Assembly: GCA_964352375.1 (NCBI GenBank)
Contig: CAYGSA010000086.1
Location: 1-7,230 of the forward strand
Length of the DNA: 7,230 nucleotides
Direction of reading: 5' to 3'
DNA from: UBA1672 sp964352375
GTDB taxonomy: Bacteria; Pseudomonadota; Alphaproteobacteria; Micavibrionales; Micavibrionaceae
Of this stretch, positions 1 through 5,941 are shown one piece after another. Each line of letters starts with the position of its first letter. The stretch's first letter is position 1. A program made the position numbers and the translations under genes. The notes under the pieces are model-generated. The model worked only from the letters and a program-made list of their open reading frames with translations. It did no database searches and was not told where the DNA came from.

Positions 1-58
1 AAAATTTGAAAACAACATGAAGGATATGGGTATTATTTATATAAAACAGTGCTTTATA
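1..58. other. AT-rich left flank after the ATPase stop
   Basis: This is the non-coding end of the window beyond the ATPase stop codon. It is AT-rich and shows no GC-rich hairpin followed by a T-run on the minus strand, so no intrinsic terminator is visible and the leftward operon may continue out of the window. A minus-strand ATG at 16-18 opens six codons to the edge, but it has no Shine-Dalgarno sequence and is too short to call. Confidence 0.5.
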
Positions 59-1762
59 CTACTCTTCAAGATATGTCAGGGCGGATTTTGGGTCGACGAG
101 GCCTGAGGCGACTAAATCGACGAGGCCGTCGCGGCGGGTGTGAACTATGACGCCTTCTTCGCTCAGGACATTATTGACATTTCCGATCAGTGCTTCGTAG
201 ATGCTGTTTCTGTGGCTTGGGCCTGAGGTGATGACGAGCGCGTCGAGCAGTAAAGTTCTTCCTGAAATTCCCGTGCGGCTGCAGAGATCGCAGCCTGATG
301 TGTTGTGTTTACGAACAGTTTGATTGGGGTCGATGCCTAATGTGCTCAATTCGAGCTCAGCGAGCACTTCGGATGCTCTTGTTTTGTGTGCGCAGCCTTG
401 GCAAAGCGTTCTGACGAGGCGTTGATTGAGGATCGCGCCAACTTGCTGCGCGAGTGTATATGTTGAGGCGCGTTCCCTCGTCGCGGGCATGAGGGAGCGC
501 AGACGCTCGAAGGTTTGGAGCGCGGTGTCGGCGTGAATTGTGGAGATCACAGTATGGCCCGATTCGGCGGCGCGCAGAGATGTTTCAACGGTGTCGGAAT
601 CGCGCATCTCACCGATTACAATGTAATCAGGGTCATGACGCATGGCTGCGCGGATGAGGTCAGAGAACTCGCCGCCTTTCATGCCTGGACGTACTTGCCA
701 TTGTGTGGCGTAGCGCAGTTCATATTCAATCGGGTCTTCGATGGTTAACACATGTTTGCGGCGGCGATCAATTTGCTGCACGCAGGCGTAGAGCGTTGTT
801 GTCTTACCAGATCCTGTTGGGCCTGAGAGAAGGATCAAGCCTCCTCCACCTTTGATTTCTGGCGAGAGAAGTTTTGAGAGGTGGTGCGACACTTCTTCGT
901 GGCGGCGGAAGAGTTCGTCAAAGCCCTTAAGCGAGGCGCGGTCGAGCAAACGCAGCGTCAGTTTTTCACCATCTTGTGCTTGCGGGCCTGCGGCAACACG
1001 CACGTCGATACTGCGTCCTTGCCATTGAAAGCCGAAACGTCCATCTTTTGGGGTCACGCGATCACCGAAGTTTAGACCTGCATCGCGTTTGATTAGCGTT
1101 GTTAAACGCGCCATTGCCTCGGCGGGAAGCAAGTGCATGGGCATCAGATCACCGTCTATGCGGTATTGAATCCAGTTTGGCGCTTCGGGGTTGTTATCTT
1201 GAACGATATGAATATCAGAGGCGCGCATTTGCAATGCTTCGGCCATCATGTCGCGCTGGAACTGATTGAGGAGCAAGCCATTATCTGTATCGCCGAGCCA
1301 TAAGGATAAGGTTTTCTCACATCTGTCAGCGGAAAGATCACGCACAGCACGTAAAGTATCGGTCAGTTCTTTGCGATCCCAAACTTCGATTTCCACTTTA
1401 TCGACTTTGAATCCGCTGCGCGTTGCGGTGGAGATGAGCGATTGTGTTTGACGTTCGTTCATGTCGTGCAGTGGCGCGACCTTTAGTGTGCCTTCTTGCA
1501 ATCCCACAAGGTGAATATGTAGCGGGAGCCATGATTGTACGGGAAGGATCGCACGCAGCTGATCACCTGTCGCGCGGTCTTTAACGGCCTCTTCTTCGTC
1601 GAAGTCAGTTTGTGAAGACGCGCCAGCCATATCGAGGAGCTGTTCGGTTGAGCGTGCGATTCCTTGCTCAAGCATCATGGAGCGCTCACGCTGCACCATA
1701 TCGAGGTAGCGCTCTTTGCCTTCGCGTTTATCTTGTTTTTTTTCTTTTGTCTCTTGTGTCAT
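59..1762 (-). CDS. GspE/PilB-family type IV pilus or type II secretion assembly ATPase
   Basis: This 567-residue protein is a cytoplasmic hexameric ATPase of the GspE/PulE/PilB family, which powers polymerisation of pilins or pseudopilins. The start of the catalytic part carries ASDIHI at 181-186, the family signature before the nucleotide-binding domain. Walker A (GPTGSGKTT) is at 314-322, the Asp box (TIEDPIEY) at 340-347, Walker B (DYIVIGEMRD) at 379-388 and the His box (GHTVISTIHA) at 402-411. Four cysteines in two CxxC pairs (454/457 and 491/494) form the zinc-binding site typical of GspE and PilB. Residues 1-60 are highly charged; about 78-140 resembles the N-terminal GspE/MshEN-like domain that docks on the inner-membrane platform. 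The length is normal and no catalytic motif is missing. The His and Asp boxes plus the Cys4 site favour an assembly ATPase over a PilT retraction motor. It starts 21 bp after the ASH-repeat gene, so it is probably co-transcribed; its Shine-Dalgarno is weak, which suggests coupled translation. Whether it serves a pilus or a secretion system cannot be settled from this gene alone. Confidence 0.95.
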   Translation of the reverse strand: MTQETKEKKQDKREGKERYLDMVQRERSMMLEQGIARSTEQLLDMAGASSQTDFDEEEAVKDRATGDQLRAILPVQSWLPLHIHLVGLQEGTLKVAPLHDMNERQTQSLISTATRSGFKVDKVEIEVWDRKELTDTLRAVRDLSADRCEKTLSLWLGDTDNGLLLNQFQRDMMAEALQMRASDIHIVQDNNPEAPNWIQYRIDGDLMPMHLLPAEAMARLTTLIKRDAGLNFGDRVTPKDGRFGFQWQGRSIDVRVAAGPQAQDGEKLTLRLLDRASLKGFDELFRRHEEVSHHLSKLLSPEIKGGGGLILLSGPTGSGKTTTLYACVQQIDRRRKHVLTIEDPIEYELRYATQWQVRPGMKGGEFSDLIRAAMRHDPDYIVIGEMRDSDTVETSLRAAESGHTVISTIHADTALQTFERLRSLMPATRERASTYTLAQQVGAILNQRLVRTLCQGCAHKTRASEVLAELELSTLGIDPNQTVRKHNTSGCDLCSRTGISGRTLLLDALVITSGPSHRNSIYEALIGNVNNVLSEEGVIVHTRRDGLVDLVASGLVDPKSALTYLEE

Positions 1763-1783
1763 TAATCTGCTTTTGTGGATTAA

Positions 1784-3331
1784 TTATTGATCTGCAGGCG
1801 TCTCGACCGTACTTACCGATTGTGACGCGCCACGGTTAACAGAAGATAAAGATCGATCAAAAAGAAGGAGAATACGATCATCCCCTTGTGCGAACTCGAT
1901 ACCGTTTCTTCCAATTTCTATATCCCATTGAACACCGCCAATAATTGCGGACTCCTTGTCAAACAGAAGTTTTGAGCCGCTTGGCCCATTTACAATTGCG
2001 CGCGTTTTGGAGAAAGAGGTTATTCTGAAACCATCTAACGCGCTTGATGCATTTGCAACGACCGGAACTTCTCTTTTAGTATTGTGGTCGGTTTTTTGAG
2101 ACTGGCGCTCGGGAAGGCTGGTATCAATAACTTGTGTCGCCTGATCTAACTGAATAGCTTTTTGATCCTGACTGACTTTTTTTTCGGCCGTTCCGCGAAT
2201 GGGCAGGATTAATATCCCTCTTGCTCCATCATGTTTGATTTGCATGTCATCCAAAAGCTCGCCTGTGCGTGTTGGCGACCATGTCAGCGTTAACGGGCAT
2301 GCCTCGACTGGCTTTAAGACTAAGCCTGTAGCGCAGCCATCTTCATTAATGCTTAGGCCGTTATCCTTTCCAGACAACTTAATGTCATTAATTTTCAGTG
2401 AGGTATCTCCTGTATTTACGAGGGATACTGTTATGGTTGATGCTGAGGCTACTGCGCCGCCAAAGTTCACCTCTAATTGTGATGAGACGAGCAGGCCGCG
2501 TCCAGGCACAGCTTCTGGGAAGATTTCGGCTTGATTGATATCATCTGGCGAATAATCACCAGAGAGTGGAATCCGCACAAGGCCGCTTGGGCCACTATGG
2601 TTTATGACCATGACGCCTGTCGAAGGGCCTTTTTGTTTGGGCGCCCATTTTACTGTTGCAAGGCATGCTTGCCCTGGCGTTAGGACTTCGCAATTTGCCT
2701 CGACTGAAAAACCAGAGCCATCGGAGGAATTAATAGTAATGTCCGATACGCTGATAGGATCTGACGTGATATTACGCAGGATTACTGATTCGACGAGCGT
2801 ATGGCTTGCCCCTAATGCGCCGAAGTTCAGCTCATTCGGAATGACCTCGACATCGCTTGAGAGACGGTCTGTTGAATCTCCATTTGTATCAATTATTCCT
2901 GATAATGTTGTTGTCACAAGACGCGAGCGACCACTGTGGAGCATCAACATCTCGGCGCGCCATGCACCAGCTTGCAGGCCTTTTATTGATATAGCCACTG
3001 CGCATTCCGCACCTGCGGAGAGTGGTTCGGTTATGCATTGATTGAGGGATACGGATGCAGATACATTTGATGAAGGGTAGAGTTGAATTTCGCCCGTCTC
3101 TACAGGCTGACCGCCCTCATTGCGGAAGAGCACAACCACCTGCGAAGAGGCACCGACAGGAACTGTTCCACCGTCGACTTTATCGCTCACAGGGGCTAGT
3201 CCTATTTCGCCGCCAGCACGGTTACCTGGCCCATCAAAACCCGGATATTGGGCATAAGAAATTCCTGCCATACTACAGAGTATATGAACAAATATTGTAA
3301 AGGCAGTAATTTTAAACCAATGCGAGTGCAT
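1784..3331 (-). CDS. Secreted protein with three ASH/choice-of-anchor-D-like repeats and a small C-terminal beta domain
   Basis: No named gene is recognised. The 515-residue product starts with a Sec signal peptide (hydrophobic 8-24, likely cleavage after SYA at 25-27), so it is periplasmic or exported. Three tandem immunoglobulin-like units follow, at about 45-146, 162-258 and 283-380. Each has the pattern of ASH / choice-of-anchor-D domains: a 'LxFG/VNFG'-type opening (clear in units 2 and 3), a 'xNTG/xNxG' turn, a cysteine pair (99/110, 214/223, 333/345) before a strand such as 'VKWAP' or 'LTWSP', and a closing 'IPLSG'-type strand. The cysteine pairs could form disulphides in the periplasm. 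A charged, Gln-rich linker (381-431) leads to a compact beta-rich segment (432-493) whose spacing of glycines and 'GVxWDIEI...GIEF' resembles PilP/GspC homology regions; that resemblance is inference. The gene lies between secretin and ATPase, where type IVb pilus operons place pilO and pilP, suggesting an alignment or scaffold role between secretin and inner membrane. No good Shine-Dalgarno precedes the start. Confidence 0.85.
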   Translation of the reverse strand: MHSHWFKITAFTIFVHILCSMAGISYAQYPGFDGPGNRAGGEIGLAPVSDKVDGGTVPVGASSQVVVLFRNEGGQPVETGEIQLYPSSNVSASVSLNQCITEPLSAGAECAVAISIKGLQAGAWRAEMLMLHSGRSRLVTTTLSGIIDTNGDSTDRLSSDVEVIPNELNFGALGASHTLVESVILRNITSDPISVSDITINSSDGSGFSVEANCEVLTPGQACLATVKWAPKQKGPSTGVMVINHSGPSGLVRIPLSGDYSPDDINQAEIFPEAVPGRGLLVSSQLEVNFGGAVASASTITVSLVNTGDTSLKINDIKLSGKDNGLSINEDGCATGLVLKPVEACPLTLTWSPTRTGELLDDMQIKHDGARGILILPIRGTAEKKVSQDQKAIQLDQATQVIDTSLPERQSQKTDHNTKREVPVVANASSALDGFRITSFSKTRAIVNGPSGSKLLFDKESAIIGGVQWDIEIGRNGIEFAQGDDRILLLFDRSLSSVNRGASQSVSTVETPADQ

Positions 3332-3382
3332 AATTATAGAACTTTACTGAATTTGAAGCAGGACGCTCCATAGACGTATTAG

Positions 3383-3416
3383 AGTGTAAAGGTTGGGGTG
3401 AAAAAAACCCAACACT
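3383..3416 (-). other. Leader hairpin with a T-rich loop
   Basis: An inverted repeat pairs GTTGGG with CCCAAC (plus-strand positions 3392-3397 and 3408-3413), and AGTGT with ACACT (3383-3387 and 3412-3416) overlaps it as an alternative outer stem. On the transcribed minus-strand sense the loop holds seven consecutive T residues. Because the T-run is inside the loop and not after the stem, it does not look like an intrinsic terminator in either direction. It would sit in the 5' leader about 50-80 nt before the ASH-repeat gene. Confidence 0.4.
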
Positions 3417-3424
3417 GATACACG

Positions 3425-3433
3425 TTATCCACA
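3425..3433 (+). promoter_or_regulatory. Perfect DnaA-box 9-mer
   Basis: The sequence TTATCCACA matches the strong DnaA box consensus exactly. It lies one base from the minus-strand TATAAT at 3440-3435, on its downstream side, so a bound DnaA would cover the expected transcription start. It is a single box; a one-mismatch copy (TAATCCACA, minus strand) lies far away at 1781-1773 in the next gap. A chance occurrence is possible, and no origin-like cluster is present. Confidence 0.35.
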
Positions 3434-3484
3434 AATTATACATGATTCAACGAAAATTATAAGTCCAATTAGGGCTCTTGAAAT

Positions 3485-4897
3485 TTACTGTTTATCTGAA
3501 GTGTAGACAATCACACGCGGCTTGAGCAAGAATACAAGCTCGGTATTTTCAACATCCACCGTTCTTGATGATGGGAAGAATGGTGACTGAAAACCGGGGC
3601 CAGCGCTATCAAATTGGTCACTTTCGCGCACAAGACCTGCTATCAGCAGAGAGTCGCCCGGGCGAATCCTTACTTGAGTAGAAAGCTCTCTTTCGGTTGT
3701 TTCAGGAAGCTGGAGCACTGTTCCGTCGGCGTCGAAGTTCTGAAACCCTTGAAATTCTTCTAGTGCAATTTCGATCCTTCCGTAGACAGTTGCGTTATCC
3801 CAGTTACTTTGGATCGTTAGCCTGAACCCCGTGTCGACAGAATCCGTCTCTGTGGAGACTGTGGTTTCGCCATCCTCTGTTGAGCGTGTTAACGCGGATA
3901 CGTAATTGACCGTATCTGCCGCTCTAAGACTAGCCTGCGCGCCAGAAAGAACCGTGATTTGAGGCTGGGATATGGTTTTGACTGCGCCATATGTAGAGAT
4001 AAACTCAAGGACATCTCCTGCTGCAAAATCAACATTCCCTGATGTTGGTAGCCCAATTCCAACAGGATTAAAATCCGCACCCGCAGAGCCAGGAACATTT
4101 AAACCAACATTAAACTTTCCAAGCTCACCAAGCCCATCCCAATTTATTCCTGTTGAGTTTGCATTATCAAGCGTTACTTCCCAGATATACACCTCAAAAA
4201 CGATCAAAGCCGTGCTGGCGCGGATACGTTGAAAATAACGCTCGGCAAGCTCCGCCGTTCTGTTTGTTGCTGTGTAAATAATCGTCCTTGTTGCGCTTTC
4301 CGTGATTGGTGTGGAGCCTGTAATGGCCTGCAAGCCCGTCGCCAGACTCGCAAGAAAGTCGGTCTCCCCGCCTATGGGCGGTATGCTGACGCTGAAAGTT
4401 TCCGTCTCTTTGACCACCAGCAAATTATCCTCATATGAGCAATATAAATCGGCAAGACTACATATGCGATTCACGACTTTTGGGAGCGAGCCCCGTAAAT
4501 TTGCAACTGTCACTGTGCGCTCAAAAGCAACATCAGTCTGGAACGCCATCGAGACTTCGTAATCAGCCAGAACGAGCTGCAAAGCCCCAGCAACTGTCTC
4601 TGAGCGAAGCTCGAACGGCCCAACATACCTCTCTGGCAATCCCAACCCACCGCTTGACTTTGGCACAAGCACATCACTGCCGAGAGGCAGATAAACAACA
4701 TTATCCGGCTTTTCGTTCACAGCCTCTGCGCGCCCTGCAGCTGCTGTTGGAGATGGTATTGATAGATTTCGCGCAGCCGGAACATTGACGGGTGCGCACG
4801 CAGATATTAGCACGCCTATCGTTGATAATGCGATTGAGATTCTTAAAAAGCGAAACCTGTGTTTTGCCTTGGAGGTTTTTTTAGACTTGTTTACCAT
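3485..4897 (-). CDS. Outer-membrane secretin lipoprotein, PilN/BfpB-like
   Basis: This 470-residue protein forms the outer-membrane channel through which a pilus or secreted substrate passes. A basic N-terminus and hydrophobic segment (17-33) end in a lipobox, ISAC, with the lipidated cysteine at 34; secretins that carry their own lipid anchor are typical of type IVb pili (PilN, BfpB, TcpC). About 93-165 fits the short secretin/TonB N-terminal (STN) domain, and about 170-240 an N1-like ring domain ending in 'ALIVFEVYIWEV'. The secretin core runs from about 245 to 466 and shows 'VKTISQPQITVLSGAQASL' at 306-324, 'RIRPGDSLLIAGLVR' at 410-424 and 'ENTELVFLLKPRVIV' at 450-464, all classic secretin signatures. 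The size fits a compact type IVb secretin, smaller than GspD with its several N domains. It follows the receiver gene by 41 bp and precedes the ASH-repeat gene by 153 bp. No Shine-Dalgarno is visible at the start, which is directly preceded by an imperfect inverted repeat. Confidence 0.93.
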   Translation of the reverse strand: MVNKSKKTSKAKHRFRFLRISIALSTIGVLISACAPVNVPAARNLSIPSPTAAAGRAEAVNEKPDNVVYLPLGSDVLVPKSSGGLGLPERYVGPFELRSETVAGALQLVLADYEVSMAFQTDVAFERTVTVANLRGSLPKVVNRICSLADLYCSYEDNLLVVKETETFSVSIPPIGGETDFLASLATGLQAITGSTPITESATRTIIYTATNRTAELAERYFQRIRASTALIVFEVYIWEVTLDNANSTGINWDGLGELGKFNVGLNVPGSAGADFNPVGIGLPTSGNVDFAAGDVLEFISTYGAVKTISQPQITVLSGAQASLRAADTVNYVSALTRSTEDGETTVSTETDSVDTGFRLTIQSNWDNATVYGRIEIALEEFQGFQNFDADGTVLQLPETTERELSTQVRIRPGDSLLIAGLVRESDQFDSAGPGFQSPFFPSSRTVDVENTELVFLLKPRVIVYTSDKQ

Positions 4898-4898
4898 T

Positions 4899-4926
4899 AG
4901 CGCTTATTTTTTTTGTAAAAAACGCT
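4899..4926 (-). other. Imperfect inverted repeat just upstream of the secretin start
   Basis: AGCG at 4899-4902 and CGCT at 4923-4926 flank a T8 tract (4907-4914) and an A6 tract (4917-4922), so the RNA can fold back on itself immediately before the secretin ATG. The stem is mostly A-U with mismatches. It fills most of the 41-bp gap after the receiver gene. It is not a standard terminator, because no GC-rich stem precedes a T-run; an effect on secretin translation is only a possibility. Confidence 0.3.
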
Positions 4927-4938
4927 TTTAAGTTAACA

Positions 4939-5322
4939 CTAAGATTCTATGTTTTCCATGTTTAAGGTGCGCTCCATCATTTTAATCAACCGATCTTTTT
5001 GCACAGGTTTTTTGAGCACGGTTGTGACGCCTAAACGTGAGGCCTCACTTAGTAAATCAAGATTATCGTCACCCGTCACAAGAAAGACAGGTGTTTCGAT
5101 ATTACGATTACGGATGGTGCGGATAAATTCAAAGCCGTCCATAGGCTCCATACGGACATCTACGAGGGCCAAGGCGATATCTTCTTGGGCTATTACGTCA
5201 AGCGCTTGCGCACCATCGGTGGACTCAATCCCTTCAAAGCCTACACTTTCAATAAAGTTACAGAGCTGCATCCTGACGAAGTCGTTATCTTCAACTATCA
5301 ATATTTTCTTTTTATCTGCCAT
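4939..5322 (-). CDS. Stand-alone CheY-like response regulator receiver
   Basis: This is a single receiver domain of 127 residues with no output domain. Numbered from the chosen start, the acidic pair is E11/D12 in 'ILIVEDND', the phosphoacceptor is D55 in 'LALVDVRM', the conserved Thr is T83 in 'LVTGDD', and the conserved Lys is K105 in 'LKKP'. All residues needed for phosphorylation are present. An ATG two codons upstream (5328) is also possible, but AGG (minus strand) lies only 2 nt from it and 8 nt from the ATG at 5322, so the shorter form is preferred. It is the first gene of the leftward unit, 41 bp ahead of the secretin, which suggests that it controls assembly or activity of the machine through protein contacts and not by binding DNA. 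No histidine kinase is in the window, so its phosphodonor is unknown. Confidence 0.93.
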   Translation of the reverse strand: MADKKKILIVEDNDFVRMQLCNFIESVGFEGIESTDGAQALDVIAQEDIALALVDVRMEPMDGFEFIRTIRNRNIETPVFLVTGDDNLDLLSEASRLGVTTVLKKPVQKDRLIKMMERTLNMENIES

Positions 5323-5358
5323 TCGCATTACCTAGACTAAGACCCAATTACACACCAA

Positions 5359-5370
5359 ATATATATATAT
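5359..5370. repeat. (AT)6 dinucleotide tract in the divergent promoter
   Basis: Twelve bases of perfectly alternating A and T overlap the plus-strand TATAAT hexamer and the likely minus-strand -10 region. Short dinucleotide tracts can change length by slippage, which would alter promoter spacing on both sides; six units is short, so this is only a possibility. Confidence 0.6.
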
Positions 5371-5407
5371 AATGTAAAGACTATCCTAATTTTAGATCAA
5401 ATATGAT

Positions 5408-5413
5408 AGGAAG
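5408..5413 (+). promoter_or_regulatory. Shine-Dalgarno that sets the prepilin peptidase start
   Basis: AGGAAG lies 4 nt before the ATG at 5418 and inside the coding sequence of the longer reading that begins at 5403. The 5403 ATG has no Shine-Dalgarno upstream, so the start at 5418 is preferred. Confidence 0.7.
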
Positions 5414-5417
5414 TCTT

Positions 5418-5924
5418 ATGATTTTTGCTTTCACAATACTCTTGTGTGTTTTATCGATTGGCTTGCTGGGCTTGCTGGCGGTTATTGATTTAAAAACGCG
5501 GTTGCTTCCTAATGTTTATGTTTTGGGATTCTTTTTGTGCGGGGTAGCCTTTCATTTTCTTTTGAATTTTGTCTTTTTTACACCAATTTCTTCTTTTATT
5601 GGCATGATTGCCGGTGGCGGGTTATTGCTGGCTGTTCGATTTGTGGCGAATAGGTTTTATGGGCAAGATACGCTTGGCTTAGGTGATGTAAAGCTTATGG
5701 GCGCGGCGGGGATATGGCTGGGCAGTGAGGGGATATTCCTTGCGATTACGATTGGCGCGTTTGCAGGACTTGTGCATGGCGTCATTCATAAAATGGTGTT
5801 TGAGCGCGACACGCCGTTATCGCAGCTTTCCATTCCCGCGGGGCCAGGATTTATTGTTGGCATTTTGACCGTTGCAATTTATCAGTTTTGGGATTTGCCG
5901 AAAATTCTGCTGGACTTATTATAA
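5418..5924 (+). CDS. Prepilin peptidase, A24 family, catalytic domain only
   Basis: This 168-residue integral membrane aspartic protease cleaves the leader of type IV prepilins and pseudopilins at the inner membrane. Both catalytic aspartates are seen: D24 in 'LAVIDLKTRLLPN' and D90 in the GxGD motif of 'LGLGDVKLMGA'. Several hydrophobic segments (about 2-23, 35-53, 57-77, 97-120 and 142-160) fit a multi-spanning protein, and 'SIPAGPGFIVG' near 138-148 matches the conserved late loop of PilD/GspO proteins. The N-terminal region of full-length PilD, with its zinc-binding cysteines and methyltransferase activity, is absent, so it resembles short CpaA/TadV-like forms; the 'GLGDVKLMGAAGIWLG' stretch is closer to the PilD catalytic half. 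It is divergent from the secretin-ATPase unit and probably processes its pilins. It ends 17 bp before pyrB on the same strand, so the two are probably co-transcribed. Confidence 0.92.
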   Translation: MIFAFTILLCVLSIGLLGLLAVIDLKTRLLPNVYVLGFFLCGVAFHFLLNFVFFTPISSFIGMIAGGGLLLAVRFVANRFYGQDTLGLGDVKLMGAAGIWLGSEGIFLAITIGAFAGLVHGVIHKMVFERDTPLSQLSIPAGPGFIVGILTVAIYQFWDLPKILLDLL

Positions 5925-5929
5925 AGGAA
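5923..5929 (+). promoter_or_regulatory. pyrB: Shine-Dalgarno of pyrB, possibly paired with a nearby repeat
   Basis: AAAGGAA overlaps the stop codon of the peptidase gene and lies 12 nt before the ATG at 5942, a longer spacing than usual. AGGAA at 5925-5929 is complementary to TTCCT at 5937-5941, which could form a 5-bp hairpin that hides the ribosome site. An out-of-frame ATG at 5931 opens a six-codon mini-ORF that ends inside pyrB. Confidence 0.45.
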
Positions 5930-5941
5930 TATGCTTTTCCT

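Larger units (their letters stand above)
3332..3484 (-). promoter_or_regulatory. Intergenic leader with possible internal promoter for the ASH-repeat and ATPase genes
   Basis: This is the largest gap within the leftward unit (153 bp). Read on the minus strand it contains two perfect TATAAT hexamers, at 3461-3456 and 3440-3435. Neither has a good -35 hexamer at 16-18 bp; the best candidates match only about half of TTGACA. A third TATAAT at 3338-3333 abuts the start codon and cannot serve this gene. An internal promoter is plausible but not proven, since AT-rich spacers produce such hexamers by chance. Confidence 0.35.
5323..5417. promoter_or_regulatory. Divergent promoter region between pilus operon and peptidase-pyrB-plsY unit
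   Basis: This AT-rich spacer separates two divergent units and must hold promoters for at least one of them. On the plus strand a perfect TATAAT lies at 5368-5373, with no good -35; the hexamer 17 bp upstream (CAATTA) is a poor match. On the minus strand several TATA-like hexamers overlap the alternating AT tract, for example TATATT at 5363-5358. The exact promoters cannot be fixed from sequence. Confidence 0.5.

Noticed and set aside
1..18. Minus-strand ATG at 16-18 as the start of the next operon gene
   Set aside because: Only six codons are visible and no Shine-Dalgarno precedes it, so it cannot be supported.
2199..3041. Plus-strand frames of 111 and 145 codons opposite the ASH-repeat gene
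   Set aside because: They lie inside a continuous minus-strand gene with signal peptide and repeats; the translations show no domain.
3333..3338. Minus-strand TATAAT directly before the ASH-repeat start codon
   Set aside because: Transcription would begin inside the gene, downstream of the start codon.
3425..3433. Replication origin at the DnaA box
   Set aside because: Only one perfect box is present, with no cluster, no typical origin genes and no AT-rich unwinding repeats nearby.
4949..5335. 128-codon plus-strand frame opposite the response regulator
   Set aside because: It mirrors the receiver gene on the other strand and its Ser/Ile-rich translation shows no family motif.
59..5924. Tad/Flp pilus locus
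   Set aside because: The ATPase has GspE/PilB motifs with a Cys4 site and not the TadA/CpaF type, and no CpaE, TadB/C or Flp pilin is seen.
5888..5941. Upstream TTG start for pyrB
   Set aside because: It overlaps the peptidase gene by 37 bp, adds an N-terminus unlike ATCases, and lacks a suitable Shine-Dalgarno; ATG 5942 fits the usual start of the protein.
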